Assembly (NCBI RefSeq): GCF_900199205.1
Contig: NZ_OBMJ01000001.1
Coordinates: 6,937,001-7,001,000, forward strand
DNA length: 64,000 nt
Source: Streptomyces sp. 1331.2
GTDB lineage: Bacteria > Actinomycetota > Actinomycetes > Streptomycetales > Streptomycetaceae
Direction: 5' to 3'
The notes beneath the pieces were generated by a model. The model was not told where the DNA came from, made no database searches, and saw nothing but the letters and a program-made list of their open reading frames with translations. Positions 9,051 through 16,006 of the stretch are shown one piece after another. Numbering within the stretch: the stretch's first letter is position 1; every line of letters starts with the position of its first letter. The position numbers were made by a program, and so were the translations under genes.

Positions 9051-9180
9051 CGGCGTTCCCTCCCGGTCGCGCGGTGCGGGGCGCGACGGTGCCCTGTGGA
9101 TGGCCCTGCTGGCAGTCAAGCGCAGCCGTCCGTGGGCTGCGCGGTCTCGTCCGGGGTGCACGGCCGGACGGTTCGATAAA

Positions 9181-9203
9181 CTATCAGGAAGGGACCCTGA
9201 TAG
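9181..9203. promoter_or_regulatory. Candidate ROK operator between the divergent MFS and ROK genes
   Basis: CTATCAGG (9181-9188) and CCTGATAG (9196-9203) form a perfect 8-bp inverted repeat with a 7-nt spacer, flanked by AT-rich GATAAA (9175-9180) and AAAC. It is the only AT-rich patch in the 187-bp intergenic region. Binding by the adjacent ROK protein is inferred from position. Confidence 0.55.
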
Positions 9204-9237
9204 AAACAGGGCGGCCGGAATGGAAGGATGAGCGGCC

Positions 9238-10422
9238 ATGACCACCGCGCGTACGGCCACGCCGAGCACCGCCCGGGCGATCAACGACCGGTTGGCGCTC
9301 AACCTCCTGCTCGAACAGGGCCCCCTGACCGCGACCGAGCTGCGCGACCTCACCGGCCTGTCCCGGCCGACCGTCGCCGACCTGCTCGAACGCCTCCAGC
9401 GCACCGGCCTGGTGGCCGTCGTCGGCGAACGCGGCGAACAGCGGCGCGGCCCCAACGCCCGGCTCTACGCCCTCGTCGCCTCCCGCGCGCACATCGCCGC
9501 CTTCGACGTCCGCTCCGGCGGCGTCAGCCTGGTCGTCGCCGACCTGGCCGGACGCACCCTCGCCACCGCCGAGGTCCCGGTCGAGGGCGACGGCGCCCCC
9601 GGGACCGCCGCGGAGCTCACCGCCACCCTCCTGCGGACCGCGCGCGGCGCCGGGGTCGAACGGCTGCACACCGTCGCGGTCGGCGCCCCCGGACTGGTCG
9701 ACCCGGCCACCGGACGGCTGCAGAGCACCGGCAACCTCCCCGCCTGGCACGCCGAACTCCTCGCCGAACTGCGCGGGCTGCCCGGCACCGAGGTGATCCT
9801 GGAGAACGAGGTCAACCTCGCCGGACGGGCCGAGCACCGGGTCGGCGCCGCCCGCGACCGCGACACCTTCGTGCTGATGTGGCTCGGCCACAGCGTCGGC
9901 GCCGCCGTCATCCTGGACGGGCGGCTGCGCCGCGGCTTCTCCGGCGGCACCGGCGAGATCTGCTTCCTGCCCGTCCCCGGCACCGTCGGCCTGCCCAGCG
10001 CCGACAGCTGCGAGGGCGGCTTCCACGGCCTGGTCGGCAGCGCGGCGATCTGCGCACTGGCCCGTGCCCACGGGCTGCCCGCCGACCCGGCCGGCGACGC
10101 CCTCGCCGCCGAGGCCGTCGTCCGCGCGGCGCCGCAGGCCGGCGAGGCGGGCGGGCGCTTCCTGGACGAGCTGGCCGAGCGGATCGCCATCGGCGCGGCC
10201 GGCGTCTGCGTGGTGCTCGACCCCGGCTGCGTGGTGCTCGGCGGCGAGATCGGCCGGGCCGGCGGCGCCGAACTGGCCGGCCGGGTCGAACGGCGGCTGT
10301 CCCGGCTCTCCCCGCTGAGCACCGAGGTGCGGGCCGGTACGGCCGGCGGCGGCGCGGTCCTCGCCGGGGCGGTGCTGACCGCCGGGGACGCGGTGCGGCG
10401 CGACCTCTTCGGCGAGTTCTAG
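9238..10422 (+). CDS. ROK-family transcriptional regulator (NagC/XylR type)
   Basis: 394 aa. Winged helix-turn-helix at about 15-75 (LLLEQGPLTATELRDLTGLS, RPTVADLLERLQRTGLVAVV), then the ROK sugar-kinase-like domain (VAVGAPGLVDPATGRLQ; NEVNLAGRAEHRVGAARD; LGHSVGAAVILDGRLRRGF). The usual zinc-binding GHxxxxxxGxxCxCGxxGC motif is degenerate here: only isolated Cys remain (EICFLPVP, SADSCEGGFHGLVGSAAICA). It faces the MFS transporter gene and probably represses it in response to a sugar. Confidence 0.9.
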   Translation: MTTARTATPSTARAINDRLALNLLLEQGPLTATELRDLTGLSRPTVADLLERLQRTGLVAVVGERGEQRRGPNARLYALVASRAHIAAFDVRSGGVSLVVADLAGRTLATAEVPVEGDGAPGTAAELTATLLRTARGAGVERLHTVAVGAPGLVDPATGRLQSTGNLPAWHAELLAELRGLPGTEVILENEVNLAGRAEHRVGAARDRDTFVLMWLGHSVGAAVILDGRLRRGFSGGTGEICFLPVPGTVGLPSADSCEGGFHGLVGSAAICALARAHGLPADPAGDALAAEAVVRAAPQAGEAGGRFLDELAERIAIGAAGVCVVLDPGCVVLGGEIGRAGGAELAGRVERRLSRLSPLSTEVRAGTAGGGAVLAGAVLTAGDAVRRDLFGEF

Positions 10423-10533
10423 CAGCTTTCGTTCTCCCTGCTTTTCCCCCGCCGTCCCCGGTACGGCAGGATGGCGGCCGGGGACGCGCACCACCGAGAC
10501 CGAAGTCCCTCGAACCACCGTCAGGAGTCGCCC

Positions 10534-10950
10534 ATGGACCGGCCCGAGGCGCCCGCCAACCCGTACCGCATCGGCGAGGCCGCGGCGCTGCTCGGCGTCA
10601 GTGCCGACACCATGCGGCGCTGGGTGGACGCCGGGCGGGTCGCCGCGGCGCGGGATGAGCACGGCCACCGGATCATCCCCGGTGCCGAGCTCGCCGCCTT
10701 CGCCCGGGAGCTGGCCCGGCCGGAGAACGCCGAGGCCGAGGGCCGCCCGTCCTCGGCGCGCAACCGCTTCCCGGGCATCGTCACCCACGTGGTGCTCGGC
10801 GACGTGGCCGCCCAGGTGGAGATCCAGGCCGGGCCGTTCCGGGTGGTGTCGCTGATCAGCCGGGAGTCCGCGGAGGAGCTGAACCTGGTCCCCGGTGCAC
10901 CCGCCACCGCGGTCATCAAATCCACCAACGTGATGATCGAACGGCGCTGA
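10534..10950 (+). CDS. HTH-Mop (TOBE) protein, putative molybdate-responsive regulator
   Basis: 138 aa; ATG 10534 follows AGGAG. Residues 9-60 form a MerR/excisionase-type HTH (YRIGEAAALLGVSADTMRRW). Residues 78-137 form a single Mop/TOBE domain (ARNRFPGIVTHVVLGDVAAQ, then LISRESAEELNLVPGAPATA, then VIKSTNVMIERR), the fold that binds molybdate or tungstate oxyanions. This compact fusion is common in actinobacteria and resembles a minimal ModE. No modABC genes are visible nearby, so any regulatory target is elsewhere. Confidence 0.88.
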   Translation: MDRPEAPANPYRIGEAAALLGVSADTMRRWVDAGRVAAARDEHGHRIIPGAELAAFARELARPENAEAEGRPSSARNRFPGIVTHVVLGDVAAQVEIQAGPFRVVSLISRESAEELNLVPGAPATAVIKSTNVMIERR

Positions 10951-10963
10951 CGCCCCACCGACG

Positions 10964-11030
10964 AGTCCGGAACCGACAGTCCCGGAACCGAACGAGACCC
11001 GGGCCCGACGAGTCCCGGAACCGAACGAGA
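10964..11030 (+). repeat. Intergenic direct repeats
   Basis: A 20-bp sequence beginning AGTCCCGGAACCG occurs exactly twice (10978-10997 and 11011-11030), preceded by a truncated 14-bp copy (10964-10977). They occupy most of the gap between the HTH-Mop and phosphodiesterase genes. Slippage is the likely origin; a binding function is possible but unsupported. Confidence 0.7.
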
Positions 11031-11045
11031 GGCCCGGACGATCCG

Positions 11046-11756
11046 ATGAGCACCGACCGCAGCCCCCGCGTACTGGCCGTCGCCCACCGGGGCGACCCGT
11101 ACCGCCACCGCGAGAACACCCTGGCCTCCATCGAGTCCGCGCTCGCCGCCGGCGCCGACGCCGTCGAGGTGGACGTCCAGCTCACCCGCGACCAGGTGCC
11201 CGTCCTGCTGCACGACCGCACCCTGGAACGGCTCTGGGGAGACCCGCGCAGCATCGACCGGGTCACCGCCGAACAGCTCGACGAACTCCGGCAGGGCCCG
11301 CTCGCCGTCCCCACCCTCGCCGAGGCGATCAAGGCCGTGACCGCCGTCCAAGGCCGCCGGCTGCTGATCGACCTGGACGAACCCGGGCCCGCCGCCGCCA
11401 CCTGGGACGCCGTCACCGGGCTCGGCGCCGAGGCACAGGTCGCCTTCTGCGGCCCGGTCACCGCCATGCTCGCCGTACGCGAGCTGACCCCCGACGCCGA
11501 GATCGCCCTCACCTGGAAGCAGCCCAGGCTGCCCGTCCGCGCCCTGCTGGACGACCTGCGCCCGCGCTACCTCAACCCGCCCTTCGGGCTCGTCACCCCC
11601 GAGTTCGCTGCGGCCGCCGCGGACGCCGGGCTCGCGGTCTCCACCTGGACCGCCGACCTGCGCCGCACCATGCGCCGGCTGCGGGACACCGGCGTCGCCT
11701 CCATCACCACCAACCGGATCGGCGTCCTGCGCTCGGTGCTGGACGGCCGCCGGTGA
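11046..11756 (+). CDS. Glycerophosphodiester phosphodiesterase (GDPD family)
   Basis: 236 aa. The GDPD signature is intact near the N-terminus: AHRGDPYRHRENTLASIESA, ADAVEVDVQLTRDQVPVLLH and HDRTLERLWG supply the catalytic His pair and the acidic metal ligands. A conserved C-terminal NRIGVLRSVL segment matches the barrel's last helix. No signal peptide, so it is cytosolic. It hydrolyses glycerophosphodiesters to glycerol-3-phosphate and an alcohol. Its stop overlaps the GTG of the AlkZ-like gene (GTGA), implying co-translation. Confidence 0.92.
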   Translation: MSTDRSPRVLAVAHRGDPYRHRENTLASIESALAAGADAVEVDVQLTRDQVPVLLHDRTLERLWGDPRSIDRVTAEQLDELRQGPLAVPTLAEAIKAVTAVQGRRLLIDLDEPGPAAATWDAVTGLGAEAQVAFCGPVTAMLAVRELTPDAEIALTWKQPRLPVRALLDDLRPRYLNPPFGLVTPEFAAAAADAGLAVSTWTADLRRTMRRLRDTGVASITTNRIGVLRSVLDGRR

Positions 11757-12844
11757 CCGAGCCCGTGCTGGGAGGGCGGGCGCTCGGACGGGCCCTGCTG
11801 GCCCGCCAGCACCTGCTCGCCCGTACCCGCCTGGCACCCGCCGCACTGATCCACCACCTCGGCGGACTCCAGGCCCAGGCCGCACCCCAGCCGCCCTACC
11901 TCGGGCTGCTCGCCCGCCTCGACGGTTTCACCCCCGACCGGCTGAGCACCCTCATCGAGCAGCGGGCGGCGGTCCGGATCGCCCTCCAGCGCGGCACCAT
12001 CCACCTCGTCACCGCCGAGGACTGCCTGACGCTGCGCCCGCTGCTCCAGCCCGTACTCGACCAGGCGCTGCGCACCACCTACGGCAAGCGGCTCGCCGGG
12101 CTCGACCTCGACGCGCTGGCCACCGAGGCCCGCGCCCTGGTCGAGGCGGAGCCGCGCAGCTTCCAGCAGCTCGGCGCGCTGCTCGCGGCGACCCGCCCGG
12201 AACGGGACCCGGCCGCGCTCGCCCAGGCCGCCCGCTGCCTCCTGCCGCTGGTGCAGGTGCCGCCGCGCGGACTGTGGGGGCGCGGCGGTCCGGCCGCGCA
12301 CACCACCGCCGAGGCCTGGCTCGGCCGCCCGCTCGACCCGGCGCCCTCGCCGGACGACCTCGTCCTGCGCTACCTCGCCGCCTTCGGGCCGGCCACCGTC
12401 GCCGACCTGCAGAAATGGTGCGGGCTCAGCCGGCTCGCTCCGGTGGTCGGGCGGCTCGCGCCACAGCTGCTGACCTTCCGTGACGAGCAGGGCCGGCTGC
12501 TGTACGACCTGCCGGAGGCACCCCGTCCGGACGAGGCCACCCCGGCGCCGGTGCGGCTGGTCGCGCCGTTCGACAACCTGCTGCTCTCGCACGCGGACCG
12601 CACCCGGGTGCTGCCCGAGGAGTACCGGGGGCGGGTCATGACCCAGAACGGGATCGTGCTCGGGACGCTGCTGGTGGACGGGCTGGTCGCCGGCTCCTGG
12701 CAGCTGACGGGGGAGCAGGACGTCCTGGTCCGGCCGTTCGCGCCGCTGCGGCGGGCCGACCGGCAGGCGGCGGAGGCCGAGGCGGAGCGGGTGCGGGCCT
12801 TCGCGGGCGGCGGCGGGACCGTACGGATCGAGGCCGGCGAGTAG
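11753..12844 (+). CDS. Winged-helix DNA-binding protein, AlkZ/YcaQ-like DNA glycosylase family (HTH_42)
   Basis: 363 aa, GTG start inside the upstream stop. Tandem winged-helix architecture of the HTH_42 superfamily: the N-terminal segment ends in LIHHLGGLQAQAAPQPPYLG, then RIALQRGTIHLVTAEDCLTL, and a C-terminal domain with LVAPFDNLLLSHADRTRVLP. In characterised members (AlkZ, YcaQ) a Q-x-Q pair catalyses unhooking of alkylated bases and interstrand crosslinks; here Q-A-Q (about residues 43-45) is at the equivalent place. Many Streptomyces homologues have no known substrate. The overlap with a phosphodiesterase gene has no obvious functional logic. Confidence 0.82.
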   Translation: MTEPVLGGRALGRALLARQHLLARTRLAPAALIHHLGGLQAQAAPQPPYLGLLARLDGFTPDRLSTLIEQRAAVRIALQRGTIHLVTAEDCLTLRPLLQPVLDQALRTTYGKRLAGLDLDALATEARALVEAEPRSFQQLGALLAATRPERDPAALAQAARCLLPLVQVPPRGLWGRGGPAAHTTAEAWLGRPLDPAPSPDDLVLRYLAAFGPATVADLQKWCGLSRLAPVVGRLAPQLLTFRDEQGRLLYDLPEAPRPDEATPAPVRLVAPFDNLLLSHADRTRVLPEEYRGRVMTQNGIVLGTLLVDGLVAGSWQLTGEQDVLVRPFAPLRRADRQAAEAEAERVRAFAGGGGTVRIEAGE

Positions 12845-12983
12845 GCCGCCGTCAAGCAGGCGAAGCAGGCCGGGCAGGTGCAGTAGGCCGTTCGGGTGCT
12901 TGGCGGTGGCTCGACGGGCGCGTCGCGGAGCGCTCTGCTGAGCTGGGTCGGTTCGGACCAGACGACCCCCGGCGGAGGTGACC

Positions 12984-14066
12984 GTGTCGGTGGAGCGCCC
13001 GCCCGGTGGACAGCCCGACCAGCGCAGGCCGTACCTGATGCTGCCGCCCGCACTGCGCCAGGCGGCCGCCTGGTCGGCGGCGGTGATCGTGCTGATCGCC
13101 GTCGCCTCGCTGGTGGTCTTCGCGCTGGTCGAGTTGCGGGCGGCGACGGTGCCGCTGGTCCTCGCACTGCTCGGCGCCTCGCTGCTGTACCCGGTGGTGC
13201 CCTGGCTGGTGCGGCGGGGCGTGAGCCGCAGCCTGGCGGCCGGGCTGACCTGCGCGGTGCTGGTGGTCGCGGTCGGCGGGGTGATCGCCCTGCTGGTCAA
13301 CTCCCTGGTGCACAGCGCCCCGCAGATCGCCACCTCGCTCCAGGAGTCCGGTCAGCGGCTGTCCGCGTGGCTGGGGCCGGTCGGGGCGAAGATCCGGCAC
13401 GGCCTGGACAACGCCAAGGGCGAGACCAACTCGCTGGTCTCCACCCTGACGAACGGCGTGCTGTCCGGGCTCGGCCTGCTCACCCAGCTGGTCACCGGCG
13501 GGGTGCTGGCCCTCGCCCTGGTGTTCTTCTTCCTCCGGGACGGCCACCGCACCGGCGACGCCATCCGCTCCTACCTGCCCGGCCGCAGCGCCGAGACCGT
13601 CATCGCCTGCGCCGAGCGCGCCTTCGAGGCGATGGCCGGCTTCATGCGCGGCACCACCCTGATCGCCCTGATCGACGCGGGCTTCATCACCATCGGCCTG
13701 GTCGCGCTGGGTGTCCCCGGCGCCCCGGGGCTGGGTGCGCTGGTCTTCATGGGGGCGTACATCCCGTTCGTCGGGGCCTTCCTGTCCGGCACGGCGGCGG
13801 TGCTGGTGGCGCTGGCCGACGGCGGGCTCGGCACCGCCCTGTGGGTGCTCGGGGTGGTGCTCACGGTGCAGATGATCGAGGGGAACGTCCTGCAGCCGGT
13901 CATCCAGAGCCGCACGGTCGAGCTGCACCCGGCCACCGTCATGGTCGCGGTGGTCGCGGGCTCCGGCATCGCCGGCATGATCGGCGCCCTGCTGGCCGTC
14001 CCGGTCTGCGCGGCGGGCATGGGCGTGGTCTCGGTGCTGCGGGGGCGGGCGGGCGCGCGCGGGTAA
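12984..14066 (+). CDS. AI-2E family transporter (DUF20 permease)
   Basis: About 360 aa. GTG 12984 is preferred over GTG 12978 because GGAGG occupies 12974-12978. Eight or so membrane segments with the family's central soluble part (LVNSLVHSAPQIATSLQESG) and the conserved C-terminal motifs GALVFMGAYIPFVGAFLSG and VQMIEGNVLQPVIQSRTVEL. Despite the name, most actinobacterial members have no demonstrated role in autoinducer export; some are Na+/H+ antiporters. Single gene. Confidence 0.9.
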   Translation: MSVERPPGGQPDQRRPYLMLPPALRQAAAWSAAVIVLIAVASLVVFALVELRAATVPLVLALLGASLLYPVVPWLVRRGVSRSLAAGLTCAVLVVAVGGVIALLVNSLVHSAPQIATSLQESGQRLSAWLGPVGAKIRHGLDNAKGETNSLVSTLTNGVLSGLGLLTQLVTGGVLALALVFFFLRDGHRTGDAIRSYLPGRSAETVIACAERAFEAMAGFMRGTTLIALIDAGFITIGLVALGVPGAPGLGALVFMGAYIPFVGAFLSGTAAVLVALADGGLGTALWVLGVVLTVQMIEGNVLQPVIQSRTVELHPATVMVAVVAGSGIAGMIGALLAVPVCAAGMGVVSVLRGRAGARG

Positions 14067-14108
14067 GGCGGTTGCCCTCGGTGCGGCCGGCATGGGAGCA
14101 TCACTAAT

Positions 14109-14122
14109 GCGACGGAAGTCGC
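14109..14122. promoter_or_regulatory. Short dyad upstream of the lyase gene
   Basis: GCGAC-GGAA-GTCGC immediately after an ACTAAT (14103-14108) that could serve as a -10 hexamer. A repressor site or leader hairpin is possible. Confidence 0.35.
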
Positions 14123-14143
14123 GATAGCTCTGGAGGGGTGCGG

Positions 14144-15016
14144 GTGGAACTGTTCGAGGTGTCCGAGGCGGGCGCGGGGCCGTACGGGGTGGCCGTGGGG
14201 CCCGACGGCGGTGTGTGGTTCACCCTCATCCACGCCGGGGAGATCGGGCGGCTGGCAGCGGACGGGACGGTCGAGCGCTTCGGCCTCCGGTCGACCAGGT
14301 GCGGACCGTCGGTGATCACCGCCGGGCCGGACGGGGCGCTCTGGTTCGCCGAGATGAACTCCGGTCGGATCGGGCGGATCACGGTGGACGGCGAGGCGTC
14401 CTCGTACGCGCTGTCGGCGGTGGACTGCGGGCCGTGCGGGATCACCGCCGGGCCGGACGGCGCGCTCTGGTTCACCGAGGTGAACGCCGGCCGGGTCGGG
14501 CGGATCACCGTGGACGGGGAGGTGACGGAGTACCCGATCCCGCTGGCCGGGGCCTTCCCGGGGCACATCACCGCCGGGCCGGACGGGGCGCTCTGGTTCG
14601 CGCTCAACCAGGCGGACGCGATCGCGCGGATCAGCCTCCAGGGCGAGGTGACCGTCCACCGCCTGCCCACCGGGGGCACTGCGCCGGTCGGGATCACCGC
14701 CGGGGCGGACGGGGCGCTCTGGTACGTCGGCATCGGCGGCGGGCTGGTCGGGCGGATCACCGTGGACGGCGAGGTGACGGAGTACCCGCTGGCCGACCGG
14801 GCGGCCAGGCCGCACGCGATCACGGCGGGGCCGGACGGCCGGCTCTGGTTCACCGAGTGGGGCGCCGGCCGGATCGGGGTGCTCACCCCGGACGGGCGGC
14901 TCGACGGCCACCCGCTCCCGGGCGAGGGCGCCGAGCCGCACGGCATCGCCGTCACTCCGGACGGCAGCGTGTACGTGGCGCTGGAGCGTGGGCAGATCGC
15001 CCGGCTGAGGGGCTGA
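14144..15016 (+). CDS. vgb: Virginiamycin B lyase (streptogramin B lyase) homologue
   Basis: 290 aa from GTG 14144 (GGAGG at 14132-14136; the GTG at 14138 is too close to it). Seven repeats of the type GITAGPDGALWFTE-N-GRIGRIT make a seven-bladed beta-propeller. From memory, the catalytic set of staphylococcal Vgb is Tyr18, His228, Glu268, His270 and Glu284. The matching residues here are Tyr14 (AGPYG), His224 (ARPHAIT), Glu264 and His266 (AEPHGI) and Glu281, all retained with a constant offset. Vgb linearises quinupristin-like type B streptogramins by elimination. No streptogramin genes are visible here, so the natural role may be self-protection, environmental resistance or another depsipeptide. 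Confidence 0.88.
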   Translation: MELFEVSEAGAGPYGVAVGPDGGVWFTLIHAGEIGRLAADGTVERFGLRSTRCGPSVITAGPDGALWFAEMNSGRIGRITVDGEASSYALSAVDCGPCGITAGPDGALWFTEVNAGRVGRITVDGEVTEYPIPLAGAFPGHITAGPDGALWFALNQADAIARISLQGEVTVHRLPTGGTAPVGITAGADGALWYVGIGGGLVGRITVDGEVTEYPLADRAARPHAITAGPDGRLWFTEWGAGRIGVLTPDGRLDGHPLPGEGAEPHGIAVTPDGSVYVALERGQIARLRG

Positions 15017-15040
15017 GGGGCTGAGGGGCTGAGGGGCTGA
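15005..15040 (+). repeat. 8-bp tandem repeat across the vgb stop codon
   Basis: CTGAGGGG is repeated four and a half times (15005-15012, 15013-15020, 15021-15028, 15029-15036, then CTGA). The vgb TGA (15014-15016) lies in the second unit. The rest of the 180-bp gap to devR shows no further named element. Confidence 0.85.
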
Positions 15041-15196
15041 CGGGTCGCGCTCGGCGCGGTCGCGATCCTGCTGTCGGGCGGGGAAGTGAGCGGGCGCAAT
15101 GGGGCCGTTCGGCCCTGGGGCCCGGCCGTCCGGTGGGCGATGATGCCCTGGGGCCCCGCCGGGAGTGCGCGGGGGTGACGAAGGTGGAGCCGCACG

Positions 15197-15886
15197 ATGG
15201 CGACCAAGACGGAGGGTGCCGGGGCCCCGGCACCGGTCCGGGTCTTCCTGCTGGACGACCACGAGGTGGTCCGCCGCGGGGTGCACGACCTGCTGGACGG
15301 CGAACCGGACCTGGAGGTGGTCGGCGAGGCGGCGACCGCCGAGCAGGCGCTCGTCCGGGTGCCCGCGCTGCGGCCCGACGTCGCCGTGCTGGACGTCCGG
15401 CTGGGCGACGGCGACGGCGTCACCGTCTGCCGTGAACTGCGCTCGCAGATGCCCGGGTTGGCCTGCCTGATGCTCACCTCCTTCGACGACGAGGAGGCGC
15501 TGCTGGACGCCGTGATGGCGGGCGCCGCCGGGTACGTGCTCAAGCAGATCAGCGGCACCGACCTGGTCGCCGCCGTCCGCACCGTCGCCTCCGGCCGCTC
15601 CATGCTCGATCCTGCCGCGGCCACCCGCCTGCTCGACCGGCTGCGCAGCGACGCCGAACCCGCCCGGCCGGTCACCACCGGGCCCGCACTGACCACGCGC
15701 GAGCAGGAGGTGCTGGCCCTGATCGGCGAGGGCCTGACCAACCGGCAGATCGGCGAGCGCCTCTACCTCGCCGAGAAGACGGTGAAGAACCACGTGTCGC
15801 GGCTGCTCGCCAAGCTCGGCGTCGAGCGGCGGGTCCAGGCCGCCCTGATCGCCACCGAGCTGCGCCGGGCGTCAGGGCGTGTCTGA
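15197..15886 (+). CDS. devR: DevR/DosR-type NarL-family response regulator
   Basis: 229 aa. Receiver domain with Asp20/Asp21 (FLLDDHEVVRRG), phosphoacceptor Asp66 (VAVLDVRLGDGDG) and the Lys in GYVLKQ. LuxR-type HTH at about 165-225 (TREQEVLALIGEGLTNRQIG, then LYLAEKTVKNHVSRLLAKLG). The C-terminal helix and the segment RVPALRPDVAVLDVRL are nearly identical to mycobacterial DosR as I recall it. In mycobacteria DosR drives the hypoxia/NO dormancy regulon including universal stress proteins; Streptomyces have a comparable OsdR system. The cognate kinase gene converges on it from downstream. The last codons GGG CGT GTC TGA match the end of a MITE found at 62 kb. Confidence 0.92.
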   Translation: MATKTEGAGAPAPVRVFLLDDHEVVRRGVHDLLDGEPDLEVVGEAATAEQALVRVPALRPDVAVLDVRLGDGDGVTVCRELRSQMPGLACLMLTSFDDEEALLDAVMAGAAGYVLKQISGTDLVAAVRTVASGRSMLDPAAATRLLDRLRSDAEPARPVTTGPALTTREQEVLALIGEGLTNRQIGERLYLAEKTVKNHVSRLLAKLGVERRVQAALIATELRRASGRV

Positions 15887-15887
15887 C
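15874..15887 (+). repeat. Solo MITE end at the devR stop codon
   Basis: AGGGCGTGTCTGAC is identical to 14 bp of the terminal inverted repeat at 62077-62090. It contains the devR stop TGA (15884-15886). No partner copy is visible in the following 120 bp. Confidence 0.55.
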
Positions 15888-16006
15888 CTGCGGCCGACTC
15901 GGGCTGACCAGGACACCGGCCGTCCTCACGCTCGACGCCAGGGGCGGTCGGTGGTCCGGCCGTACGGTGTCGTGGCGCGGCGGAGTTCCCCGCGTACGGT
16001 GGCCGC

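Noticed and set aside
14144..15016. Internal repeats of the lyase gene as a tandem-repeat locus or CRISPR
   Set aside because: Repeats are the diverged blades of a beta-propeller, about 42 codons each, not identical direct repeats with spacers.
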